Assembly: GCA_030248215.1 (NCBI GenBank)
Contig: JASANG010000773.1
Location: 124,001 to 188,000, forward strand
Direction: 5' to 3'
DNA: 64,000 bases
Source of the DNA: Enoplolaimus lenunculus
Taxonomy: Eukaryota; Nematoda; Enoplea; Enoplida; Thoracostomopsidae
Part shown: in pieces, positions 57,701 to 62,823 of the stretch
Layout: every line of letters begins with the position of its first letter
How positions within the stretch are numbered: position 1 is the stretch's first letter
The notes under the pieces: generated by a model
The model's database searches: none
Seen by the model: only the letters and a program-made list of their open reading frames with translations
What the model was told of the DNA's origin: nothing
Program-made: the position numbers and the translations under genes

Positions 57701-60700
57701 CATCTTGTTAACCAGTCGTAGTGGGACTACATGTATTGAGCGAAGCTTGAACACATTCGAGCAATTAAGCTAATATGCAAATTAGTTATTAGCTAACTAT
57801 TCATTTATCGGTTTTGGATGTTTGTGGAAAATTTATCCAGATTCCTCGCACCCAAAAACCCTTTGTTGCTAAAATTATATCGCTTGTAACCCTAATAATC
57901 AGGGTGTAATCGGAATTCCGATTCCGATTTAAAAACCTTTCAAGATTCTGGCTAAAAATTTGTGTTATATTTATCCAAATGAAACAATGCATCATAAAAG
58001 TACTGAATGAAAAACTCAATGTTGTTAAGTGATTTCCAATCCGTTTAACTAACTATAAGCATAAAACAACGGGAACGGACACAACCGGTACCATGGCGTC
58101 CGGTAGATGCATACTTGATTGCAAAATCAAATGTTCGTTCGGTCGAGTCTTGCAACTTAGTCAAAAAATTTTCAACCTGCACCACAAACAATACACGCTG
58201 GCTTCTCCACAGCGGGGTGGGCGGGGGGCCCCCAGCACTTTTCGAAATTTTCATTTTCCTCCGGCGAAAATTTTGGCGCCCCCAGGAAATGCCCCCCGCG
58301 AATTTTCGGCCGCCCCCCAGCAAATTTTTTTTTGCTGGGAGGCCCCCAGGACTTTTCTAGGTCAAAAAATTTTCAATGTTAAAACGTAAAGACCTGGACT
58401 TCTTTTGAGGCGGACATTCGGCAAAATATGATTTTATATTACGCTGAGTACTCATAATTTTTAATAGCGTTACAAATACCCGTAGTAACTAATACAATTC
58501 AATAATGAACTGAAAAAGCACAATTATATAAAGACCGTTTCAGGGCATACAGCATTCGAAAGTACCTTGCAGCAGCAAGTTCAACCCGCCTGAGCCTTAT
58601 GATAAATTGAAGCTGTGACTAATATACAAAATATATATTAATCACAGTTTCAGTTATAGATTATCTATATTTTAAATAATTGTGCTTCTTTCAACTTCTG
58701 GTTAAGTTATCAGTATATACGTAATATTAGTTAAAATTATTGTTATTAGCGTTTGCGAGCAATTTTTGTCATGTTGAGCGATGAGTAATCTTACGTTGAC
58801 TTGGAAACACGGTCTAGAATGAAGAAATGGTCCAAAAAGTCGGTTTGCAAAATTTTAAGCCTGCCCCCCCAGATCATCTGGGGCCCCCCCAGGAAAACTG
58901 CCCCCCAGCAAAATCAGCGGCCCCCCAGGAAACGCCCCCCGGCGGAAATTTTCAAGCTGTGGAGAAGCCAGACACGTATTCCATTCTATTCTAAATACGA
59001 TATAATCCAGGGCAATCGGAATTCCGATTCCGATTAGAATTCCGATTCAAAACGAGTTCCTATTTCGATTCCCATTGCACAATCAATCGAAATCGGAAAT
59101 TCCATTTTAAATTTAGGCCTACTTGTTGAGATATGTTGTATAAAAATTCAACATCATTTATTTATTAATTTGTTTTCGAGAAGTTAACTTATCAATAATT
59201 GATTGTAACTATTTAAAGTCAGTTAAAAAACGATTAAAAAATTCTCTAACTTCGCAAACTATGACTTCGTTACTGGAAAGCTGTGTCTCGCCTTATTGTG
59301 GAAGATGCATTATTTTTTGAACATTGAAATTTAAAACGTACGCGCAACGCTCCATTTGAAATCGTAGACAAATCGCTAACAGCACTTTCTCGGCAACAGC
59401 TATCGTTAAAGTTAAGCGCGACCTGCGTTAAATTAAGGTAAAATCACAATAATTGTATAAATCAAACGAAATGTAGATAGACTATTTCCAATGATATACA
59501 GTTTAAGCTTGGACCAAGTCTCAAATGTCTGCAAAAATTGTGTGTTTAATGTAACTTAAAATCAAGCTATGGTTCTTGCTATTGATTAGCTTTAGTCTAT
59601 GCCTGGAATGCAAATCTTGAAAATTTTTGACACATATATATCAGGGTGCAACCGGAATTATAATTTACCGGAACCGGAATTTGAAAATTTTACCGGAACC
59701 GGAAAGTGAAAAATGCATTTCACCCAGAATTTCATTTTAATGGTATTTTTTGCTCTATTATTTGTGAAACAACCTTAGTCGAACATAGGTATTTATTTTA
59801 TTTGTTGTATTTTAGATTTTCGTCGTCGACTGAAGTGAAATCCACCATCAATGCCTTATATTCAGAGTACAAGTGACTTTCAAAGAGATTCTTAAAAATT
59901 AGCAAGGTTAAGAAAACGGCCAAATTATAACACCGGAATTTTTAAATCCGGTAAAAATTTACCGGAACCGGAAGGTGAAAAAATGCCGGAACCGGAATTC
60001 CGGTTGCCCCCTGATATATATAAACGGACACACCTTTGCATCGCCAAGAGAAACTCTGGTCTGAATTCGTTTCTTCAGGTGAAGAATCTCCTCTTGTTTT
60101 CGCTATAAGAAAACTACTACAATAAAATTAACCAAAACAGAAGAAAACGTATACTCTGTTTATGCTCGAGTCAAAAACGATAAAATTTAAGTCATTTTGA
60201 TAAATTATAAAACTGCTACAACCTATTTATGAAAAATGAAAAATGCATTCCTGCCTAAATTCGATCCAAAAATCATGCTTCCGAAATCTGAAACTTGAGT
60301 TGTAGGCCCACTTCAGAGCAAGGGTTTATCGCATACAACGGCAAAGCAGCAGCTAGTGAAATAGCCATAAAAGAGCTAATGATGTATAGACACCAAATTT
60401 TTTGCCGATTGATTTTTTCTTTATTTTCAAATTTATGTCACTACTATGGTGCACCCGGAATTATAAAATACCGGAACCGAAACTGGAAAACAAAAAATAT
60501 TTGTTGCGGAAAAATTCATATTTAACGCTATTTTTTGATTCAAACGCAGTATATATCTGGAAACGTATGATGAAAACTGTATGGCACAAACTGAAAACTT
60601 TGGCAAAACACGCTCAGACAATTTAGAAAAATAACTTAGAATATGCCAATTTTTCTTAAATTTTCCGGAATATTCCGACGAAATAATACCGGATTTATTA

Positions 60701-62823
60701 CCGGAACCGGATAGTGAAAAATACCACCAATTCCTATTATACATGATACTTTGACATCGATAGCATTCCAACTCACTGCTAAGTGCAAAAAGGATCAGCA
60801 AAGAATCAGCAAACTTTTGAAGTGCATTTCGATTAATCAGAATATTCCTAAAAAGAATCGACCATACCCGTTTCACTAATCCTACAGTTGGGGCACTGCA
60901 AAGCATCGCGCAAGCCTAACACTATATTCGATACCAAAAGTGCTCAAGCGTCCACTCGGACTTACCGCCAGCTGTGCCTGCAACTCTTTTAGCATTGCGG
61001 TAGGAACCCATGAATCATCATCATCATCGTCGTCGTCGTAGTCTTCGCCGTTTTGTACTGTTACCAACTGCGATTGCCGTTGCATTACTTCATCGGATAT
61101 TTCCCGCCCAGATATTGCGTTTGTTAGCTCGGCGGTTTGCTTATCTGTCTCTTCTTCGCCTTCATTGTCTATATTGACGCAGACAACACTAAGTCTTTTG
61201 GAATAACTTTCATGAGCTTCGCCTCCATAATTATCATCATTTAATCGAAATCGACGCCGGTTGCGTTGGGCTTTCTGTGCTGACTGAATGTACAAATCGA
61301 GTCGTTCTTCGGCAACCGCTTCAGCTTCTCCGACTCCTGCTTCGTAATCCTCCCTACAAACGATATTATAAAAAAATTGGTAGGAAAAGTAATACGGAAT
61401 TAGCGTAATAAAGCTTTACTTTGGCCACCTATGTAATTAAATAGTCAGATATTGACGTATCACTATCCGCCTGTGGTATTTTTTGCTAACCGGTTGCATC
61501 TTAGTAGAAAAACTTCCATGCTCCGATGGTTCCACTCTCAAAACCAATCTACAAATCGTCAATATTAAGCCCTACTACTGACACACTGACGTAAAAATGA
61601 AGCCGAAGGTTACTTACCTGTATCGTCTATGCAGATCGGCTACTTGTTCAGCGTATGCTTGACACACTTCTTCACGTATTTTCGCTTCCAATTGATAATT
61701 TTTCGCTTTTTCTTCTTTCAGAAGCGCAGTAAGTCGCTCAATAATTCGCTTATCTTTTTCTGACTGCAACAACAAAACCGAAAACACCAGTGATTTCGAA
61801 AAGTTACCGTACAAAATACCGTAGCTTACACAGAATAAAAGCAAACCAAAATAACTTTGAAAAGTTCAAAATCCAGCACAAACACGGTTATTTTGACTGA
61901 CCACAAAACTCATCCGTTGCTTAAAAAGAAATCCTTACAACTTACAGATTTTGACGTTAATCTTCGTTTCGCAACAACTGTTGCTACCGGTGTCGCTTCA
62001 TCATCAATACCGTCATCAAGTCCTCCGCAACAACTTATATTGGCGCTTCCCAAAACATCCAAAGCGTTTGGCTCGTCACTAGAACCTTCTTTGTCAGCAG
62101 GGTTCATGACATCATCAATAGTATGATCTTGTTTTCCCTGCACAAAACCGCCGGTGTTATCAATAACACAGTTATTGCTACAATCACTACCGCAACTTTC
62201 TTCGCTTTCCTCACGAAGCAACGTTAAGCCACGATGAGTTTCGCTAATGGTCAACTTAAATGCCCGACCAGTGGCAGCTGCTACTTCACTTCTTTTTTCG
62301 AACTGTTCACGTTCTATTAATTCCATCATTTTCTGTGATGGTTTAACGACGAGGTTAGTTTCGTTTGGCAAGATGTCTAACGAAGAGAACCCAGAAGTCG
62401 TGGATGAGTTCTGCCGCCGTGTAATAACCTATAAAACAGGTACGATTTAGTATTCGACACTTTTCAGATTATACATTTTATCCTGAAAAACAACGAAAAT
62501 ACTACATCCCATTGAAAAGTTCAATTGAATCTAAAACGGTGGCGGCAGTTATATGTATACCTTAACAATAGTAATACACTATTACTGTACGCTATAACTG
62601 ACATTTCAAGAATGACGCACAATCAATTAAACATACAAAAATTTTCACGCAACAAACCTTTTGGGCGACCGCGGAGAATTTGAGGACATGAAGCGTTTCA
62701 TCGAAGGCACTTGCTGAAGGACTAATGCAAACAATCATGCAAGTTTTACCGTGACCAGCGAGGTAATTTTGAAACAAACGCGTAAGTTTTGAGTCCCGGT
62801 ACGGTATAATGCTAGGATGATCG
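39538..62823 (-). CDS. Kinesin-6 family motor, KIF20B (MPHOSPH1)-like; 26 exons, 5' end outside the window
   Basis: Twenty-six minus-strand exons join with matching phases into about 1580 codons. The first encodes the end of a kinesin motor (PYRDSKLTRLFQ, DETLHVLKFSAVAQK). Exon 3 has LEAKIREEVCQAYAEQ, very like the start of the KIF20B coiled coil as remembered. Later exons are heptad-rich coiled coil. The last six are basic and rich in Ser/Thr-Pro, and the end (KRHKRTLF, then SPIAEEVIL) resembles the KIF20B C-terminus. Known role: a plus-end-directed motor of mitosis and cytokinesis and, in vertebrates, neuron morphogenesis; human KIF20B is an M-phase phosphoprotein of about 1820 aa. With the missing motor this protein would be near 2000 aa. 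Oddities: a 275-codon exon with a low-complexity insert, transposon-laden introns, and a tandem duplication at the 3' end. Splice borders are read by eye; the exon 7 donor is the least certain. Confidence 0.9.
39920..40064 (-). CDS. KIF20B-like exon 25
   Basis: It encodes PGEKPASTSGNSRRKRNTAP, then SQTWRSPQFLEAI. The SRRKR cluster and the SPQFLEA helix start parallel the HSPSILQSKAKKII region near the human KIF20B end as remembered. The acceptor is GTTTAAG and the donor is GTATGC; phase 0 in, 1 out. Confidence 0.82.
40393..40506 (-). CDS. KIF20B-like exon 24 (38 codons)
   Basis: It encodes SPCSVSRTRQKKEPQKIPLT and RGLAERLSTLPIGNASTS. It is a basic, Ser/Thr-rich tail segment. The acceptor is TTTTGCAG and the donor is GTATGT; phases are 0/0, so it can join exon 23 directly. 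Confidence 0.82.
41060..41269 (-). other. Open frame in a kinesin intron; possible alternative 3' exon
   Basis: The frame contains KHTDMLARSASMKLLYGP, ALPAVVSSIGKQILEKAM and ends ICGS before TAA. Its hydrophobic-helical end resembles, in pattern only, the segment of exon 25. A weak acceptor (CCGTCAAG) could join it in phase to exon 23 and give an alternative C-terminus. It may equally be chance. A 14-bp hairpin lies at its upstream edge. Confidence 0.3.
41236..41269. repeat. 14-bp inverted repeat (hairpin)
   Basis: The arms are GTGGCGCTATGCTC (41236-41249) and GAGTATAGCGCCAC (41256-41269), with a 6-base loop. There is one mismatch, which is a G-U pair in RNA of the plus strand. It is GC-richer than its surroundings. 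Function is unknown. Confidence 0.85.
41534..41644 (-). CDS. KIF20B-like exon 23 (37 codons)
   Basis: It encodes ETSPVSHMMVGPERPGSSMS and TRRKTRRNSMAPNDQEI. It has basic phosphorylatable motifs (RRKT, RRNS) and a Ser-Pro. The acceptor is CAATTTTAG and the donor is GTATGT; phases are 0/0. Confidence 0.82.
42071..42142 (-). CDS. KIF20B-like exon 22 (24 codons)
   Basis: It encodes PPVSIVRPLRTHRAKQPFSP then DSSE. It is a basic tail segment with one Ser-Pro. The acceptor is CGTTTCAG and the donor is GTAATT; phases are 0/0. Confidence 0.8.
42521..43095. mobile_element. Repeat element with GAGCGAAGCTCG-type ends and octamer-bearing internal units
   Basis: The left end is ATTGACGAAGCTCGAAC and the right end CGAGCTTCGCTCAAT, which are inverted. 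Inside, two to three units of about 160 bp each begin with TAATATGCAAATTA and contain TTTATTCAGATTCCTCGCA and TTTAATGCTGAAATTA. Near the right end lies AAAATCGGTTCAGCCGTTCC, a string common in invertebrate interspersed repeats. Related pieces are at 57700-57895 and 63290-63610. It is non-coding; the class is not resolved. Confidence 0.7.
43470..43800. repeat. Dispersed repeat family H, copy 1
   Basis: The blocks CCCGGTTAATTTTACGTTCC, TATACGGTTGTTTTTGACTG and TTTTATTGAAAATTCTGCAA, plus a C-rich end with CGCGACCCAACGAATGCCCA, match the copy at 46735-47085. The C-rich end abuts kinesin exon 21. Confidence 0.75.
43829..43927 (-). CDS. KIF20B-like exon 21: basic tail
   Basis: It encodes VTPSPKQNVNKKASASRSTR and GRRKKIDSETKAS. 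It has Thr-Pro and Ser-Pro sites and a basic cluster that could act as a nuclear-localisation or microtubule-binding patch; this is inferred. The acceptor is TTTCCAG and the donor is GTATGT; phases are 0/0. Confidence 0.82.
44029..44148 (-). CDS. KIF20B-like exon 20 (40 codons)
   Basis: It encodes EMLQKPHPVKNHRVENSVDS through SEIRIIEEIVAK. It marks the transition from coiled coil to tail. The acceptor is GTCACTAG and the donor is GTATTT; phases are 0/0. Confidence 0.82.
44431..44544 (-). CDS. KIF20B-like exon 19 (38 codons)
   Basis: It encodes DLKIQISSLEIQRGTLNAEL through AFRAMSAEETQRK. This is the last clearly coiled-coil exon. The acceptor is TGTGTAG and the donor is GTATAT; phases are 0/0. 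Confidence 0.85.
44783..44875 (-). CDS. KIF20B-like exon 18 (31 codons)
   Basis: It encodes NEKLSKKILDLEEELEMTKS and ELQDHHTDCAQ. The acceptor is CATTTTCAG and the donor is GTTATA; phases are 0/0. Confidence 0.85.
45030..45170. repeat. GAGACC-bearing repeat fragment (family I)
   Basis: It has CTGTGACTGAGACCTGACAA, CCGAGACCGACAAAGAAAAG and GAGACTTTCCGAGACTG. Similar GAGACCGAGACC runs occur at 48365-48725 and 49330-49413. Confidence 0.5.
45288..45496 (-). CDS. KIF20B-like exon 17
   Basis: It encodes QRADLETKLQNLENRLQERE through LEKTILDLEETLNLANDL. Two AG acceptors lie close together; the one giving TTCAGAGAGC as exon start (GATTTTAG) keeps the phase with exon 16. The donor is GTAAGT; phase 1 in, 0 out. 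Confidence 0.86.
45800..46055. repeat. CCGGAG-bearing repeat fragment
   Basis: It has TTCCGGAGGTGGAAAAGCCGG, TTTGCCGGAGTCAGTACCGG and TAATTTGCTAATTTAATC. It is related to 33465-33700 and 37315-37690. It lies immediately beside kinesin exon 16. Confidence 0.5.
46068..46188 (-). CDS. KIF20B-like exon 16
   Basis: It encodes NDSRAEVVTQLESDKSQLEC through MFDEMDSLK. The acceptor is TGTTATAG and the donor is GTAACT; phase 0 in, 1 out. Confidence 0.86.
46401..46609 (-). CDS. KIF20B-like exon 15 (about 70 codons)
   Basis: It encodes AKDALETKHRDVELRIQDKA through EELHNRIKQLEKTIVFQNES and EQAKIR. It is a strong coiled coil. The acceptor is GATTACAG and the donor is GTGAGT; phase 1 in, 0 out. Confidence 0.88.
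46735..47085. repeat. Dispersed repeat family H, copy 2
   Basis: It is collinear with 43470-43800: CCCGGTTAATTTTACGTTCC, TATATGGTTGTTTTTGACTA, GTGCAACTGACGCTTTATTG and CGCGACCCAGCGCATGTTCA. Confidence 0.75.
47235..47626. mobile_element. hAT-like miniature element, CAGGGTGCAA end
   Basis: Read on the minus strand the element begins CAGGGTGCAAAGCGGAACTG (47607-47626) and has TTCGAAATCGGAATCC-type repeats near that end. The other end near 47260-47280 has CACAATCAATCGGAAT. The sequences are shared with 50944-51277, 53165-53745 and 57900-59215. Confidence 0.6.
47767..48088. repeat. Direct tandem duplication, about 160 bp unit
   Basis: The block from ATTACGATTCAGATATAAAT through TTTGCACCCTACCCTGTATA to AAAGCTTTTATGG and CCAGCATG occurs twice in succession (about 47770-47932 and 47935-48088). 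There are few differences, so it is a fairly recent duplication of a hAT-like fragment next to kinesin exon 14. Confidence 0.85.
48136..48249 (-). CDS. KIF20B-like exon 14
   Basis: It encodes AEIAKKKLADLGQQLLETKN through VERDSLEKQLK. The acceptor is TTATTAG and the donor is GTTTGT; phases are 1/1. A 160-bp tandem duplication ends about 45 bases to its left. Confidence 0.85.
48365..48725. mobile_element. Short repeat with GAGACCGAGACC ends (family I)
   Basis: GCGAGACCGAGACCTAGCTA and TCTCGGTCTCTGTC on one side and AACCGAAACCGAGACCTGAC on the other make inverted, repeat-rich ends of about 50 bp. A related fragment with TTCTCGATTTCTGGTCCCCG and GACTGAAATCTGTCAAATGC lies at 49156-49413. It is probably a non-autonomous DNA transposon. 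Confidence 0.5.
48866..48988 (-). CDS. KIF20B-like exon 13
   Basis: It encodes QESLREAQVLKDGLEKLENG, then VTHYEKLILERDRECDELRN. The GVTHYEK string parallels GVTCYKAK of human KIF20B as remembered. The acceptor is GCTTTCAG and the donor is GTGAGG; phases are 1/1. Confidence 0.87.
50245..50431 (-). CDS. KIF20B-like exon 12
   Basis: It begins VVGRIKQVLSNEIS and includes TWNATLARIAEYAQTIVKR before DAEQKLEQAHKKIE. The Trp-containing stretch resembles the IWEECKEIVKASSKK region of human KIF20B as remembered. The acceptor is CATGACAG and the donor is GTGGTT; phase 0 in, 1 out. Confidence 0.84.
50742..50903 (-). CDS. KIF20B-like exon 11 (54 codons)
   Basis: It encodes AELDTALLKHFKLEEQLIER, then a Cys-containing stretch PCGECLKKERC, then NETTSEYKK. 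The acceptor is TTTTCAG and the donor is GTTGGT; phases are 0/0. Confidence 0.87.
50944..51277. mobile_element. hAT-like miniature element with degenerate 8-bp target duplication
   Basis: The left end is CAGGGTGCAAAGCGGAAC and the right end is ATTCCGGTTGCACCCTG. The flanking octamers CAATCACC and CAATAAAC match at six of eight positions. The interior shares sequence, inverted, with 47380-47440. It is non-coding. Confidence 0.72.
51483..51686 (-). CDS. KIF20B-like exon 10 (68 codons)
   Basis: It encodes TAKITEIELEAESRCKDV through KSRAADLQAKLLNKEDDVAK. It is a coiled coil with a central Asn/His/Trp patch. The acceptor is TTTTTAG and the donor is GTAAGT; phases are 0/0. There is no internal start, so it is easily missed by ORF-based scans. 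Confidence 0.87.
51751..52125. mobile_element. hAT-like miniature element, perfect 8-bp target duplication
   Basis: The ends are CAGGGTGCAACCGGAATTAC and CCCGATTGCACCCTG, with repeated ACCGGAACCGGAA strings just inside both. It is flanked by CTGGTAAT on both sides (51743-51750 and 52126-52133). It is 375 bp with no coding capacity. It is nearly identical in layout to 59642-60013. Confidence 0.92.
52691..52785 (-). CDS. KIF20B-like exon 9
   Basis: It encodes a coiled coil ENNKHHISELEATVKELEF and on to TDLENK. The acceptor is TTGCTGCAG and the donor is GTAAGT; phase 1 in, 0 out. Confidence 0.85.
53165..53745. repeat. Family G repeat, uninterrupted paralogue
   Basis: It is collinear with 57930-59215 apart from the transposon there. 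Shared landmarks are TATCCAAATGAAACAATGCA, ACCGGTACCATGGC, CAAATGTTCGTTCGGTCG, CACCACAAACAATACACGTA and TCAATAATTGATTGTAGTTT. It preserves the empty site ACACGTATTCC at about 53459-53469 for the insertion seen at 58198. Confidence 0.88.
53833..53877 (-). CDS. KIF20B-like microexon 8 (45 nt)
   Basis: It encodes ENNTQKANEAVQFA plus split codons on both sides. The acceptor is AATTTCAG and the donor is GTAAGC. The split codons GAT (with exon 7) and CGT (with exon 9) both resolve cleanly. A partial inverted copy of this exon lies at about 53970-53997. Confidence 0.78.
53960..54025 (+). repeat. Partial inverted copy of kinesin microexon 8
   Basis: The string AAAGCTAATGAAGCTG (53970-53985) on the plus strand equals the sense of exon 8, which is on the minus strand. 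The flank GATGAAATTTAAATTT (54008-54023) also echoes the exon 8 splice border. The two inverted arms lie about 110 bases apart. Confidence 0.7.
54095..54345. mobile_element. hAT-like short repeat (GATGTGCC / GCCGATG)
   Basis: GGATGTGCCTATACCAAAAT, TTCACCGATGCCGAACAGAT and ATTAATCGGCACTAT mark a degenerate copy of the family seen at 57152-57664. Confidence 0.5.
54717..55542 (-). CDS. KIF20B-like exon 7: long low-complexity insert
   Basis: It codes for 275 residues plus one base. It starts VRSDCVSLSRRDSEIKLLKQ, a short coiled coil, followed by about 230 residues of mixed polar sequence with no recognised domain and ending in a Gly run (GGT repeats). The acceptor is GTTTCAG. The donor is taken as AACG before GTAATC, which alone gives the right phase (1) for the next exon. 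If that donor is skipped, the frame ends at a stop at 54610-54612, giving a shorter protein. Confidence 0.78.
55543..55799. other. Kinesin intron sequence
   Basis: It contains a short hAT-like fragment with GGGCGCAAAGCGGAACTTGA (55667-55686) and ATCGGAACAGCAAATTTATG. It ends with the AACAT target copy at 55795-55799. Confidence 0.5.
55800..56480. mobile_element. Family F DNA transposon (non-autonomous), copy 1, 5-bp target duplication
   Basis: The ends CTGGCTTCTCCACAG and CTGTGGAGAAGCCAG are perfect 15-bp inverted repeats. Both ends carry GC-rich subterminal tracts with GGGGGCCCCCAG and CCCCCCGGCGGAAA. AACAT flanks both sides (55795-55799, 56481-56485). It is 681 bp with no open frame of note. 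It is collinear with 58198-58971. Superfamily is not assigned; 5-bp duplications are typical of only a few groups, for example Transib, whose ends differ. Confidence 0.93.
56523..56666 (-). CDS. KIF20B-like exon 6 (48 codons)
   Basis: It encodes a coiled coil from EELESHKAALAEAAEMFQQK to METMRRVYEDQ-like heptads (actual end TMRRVYEDQ). The acceptor is GCTTTCAG and the donor is GTATGA; phases are 0/0. A 681-bp transposon ends 42 bases downstream of the exon on the plus strand. Confidence 0.88.
56667..57151. other. Kinesin intron, nothing recognised
   Basis: AT-rich intron DNA. A degenerate GGTTGTTAACCGGGTATAAC string near 56832 resembles the CCGG-bearing repeats. No exon is seen. Confidence 0.4.
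57152..57664. mobile_element. hAT-like element, GACGTGCCGAT ends with GCATCGG subterminal repeats
   Basis: The left end is GGGACGTGCCGATACCACAA with GCCGATGCCGATC following. The right end has GGCATTGGCAAAAATTTGGG and AATCGGCACATGC. ATCGGCATCGG strings recur in the middle (57285, 57325), suggesting two nested or tandem copies. It is non-coding. Confidence 0.6.
57700..57897. mobile_element. Fragment of the octamer-bearing repeat (see 42521)
   Basis: It has TAGTGGGACTACATGTATTG, AGCGAAGCTTGAACACATTC, CTAATATGCAAATTAGTTAT and CAGATTCCTCGCACCC, in the same order as at 42505-42640. It is truncated after the first internal unit, apparently by the element starting at 57900. Confidence 0.75.
57900..59215. 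mobile_element. Family G repeat interrupted by a family F transposon
   Basis: It begins CAGGGTGTAATCGGAATTCC, a hAT-like terminus. It then runs collinear with 53165-53745 up to ATACACG, is broken by the 774-bp element at 58198-58971, and resumes ACACGTATTCC. It ends near TCAATAATTGATTGTAAC. Confidence 0.82.
58198..58971. mobile_element. Family F DNA transposon (non-autonomous), copy 2, 5-bp target duplication
   Basis: It has the same 15-bp terminal inverted repeats as 55800-56480. It is flanked by ACACG on both sides (58193-58197 and 58972-58976). It is longer than copy 1, mainly because of extra GC-rich subterminal sequence. Its insertion site is preserved unoccupied in the paralogue near 53459-53469. 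Confidence 0.94.
59216..59633. other. Kinesin intron, nothing recognised
   Basis: AT-rich intron sequence without visible repeat ends, coding frames or RNA features. Confidence 0.4.
59642..60013. mobile_element. hAT-like miniature element, 8-bp target duplication, copy 2
   Basis: The ends are CAGGGTGCAACCGGAATTAT and TTCCGGTTGCCCCCTG. ATATATAT lies on both sides (59634-59641, 60014-60021). It is collinear with 51751-52125 over its full length, including TTCGTCGTCGACTGAAGTGA. It ends 20 bases from kinesin exon 5. Confidence 0.9.
60034..60102 (-). CDS. KIF20B-like exon 5 (23 codons)
   Basis: A short coiled-coil exon starting RKQEEILHLKKRIQTRV. The acceptor is CTTATAG and the donor is GTGTGT; phases are 0/0. 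It sits directly beside a hAT-type miniature element at 59642-60013. Confidence 0.82.
60444..60735. mobile_element. Diverged relative of the CCGGAACCGG hAT-like element
   Basis: GGTGCACCCGGAATTATAAA and ACCGGAACCGAAACTGGAAA on the left and TTATTACCGGAACCGGATAG on the right mark the termini. The interior is unrelated to the two better copies. Confidence 0.55.
60966..61353 (-). CDS. KIF20B-like exon 4
   Basis: It codes for about 129 residues: EDYEAGVGEAEAVAEERLDL, a basic QRNRRRFRLN stretch, and a run of eight Asp before SWVPTAMLKELQAQLA. The acceptor is TTTGTAG and the donor is GTAAGT; phase 2 in, 0 out. Confidence 0.9.
61618..61763 (-). CDS. KIF20B-like exon 3: first coiled-coil segment
   Basis: It begins SEKDKRIIERLTALLKEEKA and continues LEAKIREEVCQAY. 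This is the segment most similar to human KIF20B outside the motor, as remembered. The acceptor is GTTGTTGCAG and the donor is GTAAGT; phase 0 in, phase 2 out. Confidence 0.9.
61946..62428 (-). CDS. KIF20B-like exon 2: neck and acidic linker
   Basis: It codes for 161 residues from VITRRQNSS to RRLTSKS. It begins with the neck directly after the motor, then a Ser/Glu/Asp-rich disordered linker. The acceptor is GTTTTATAG and the donor is GTAAGT; phases are 0/0. Confidence 0.9.
62658..62823 (-). CDS. KIF20B-like exon 1 of the window: motor domain end
   Basis: It encodes DHPSIIPYRDSKLTRLF and then a stretch ending FSAVAQK. It holds the kinesin PYRDSKLT motif and the last motor helix. The acceptor is TTTTTAG and the donor is GTTTGT, exiting at phase 0. 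It enters in phase 2, so at least one upstream exon with the P-loop and switches lies beyond 64000 or in unseen sequence. Confidence 0.93.
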
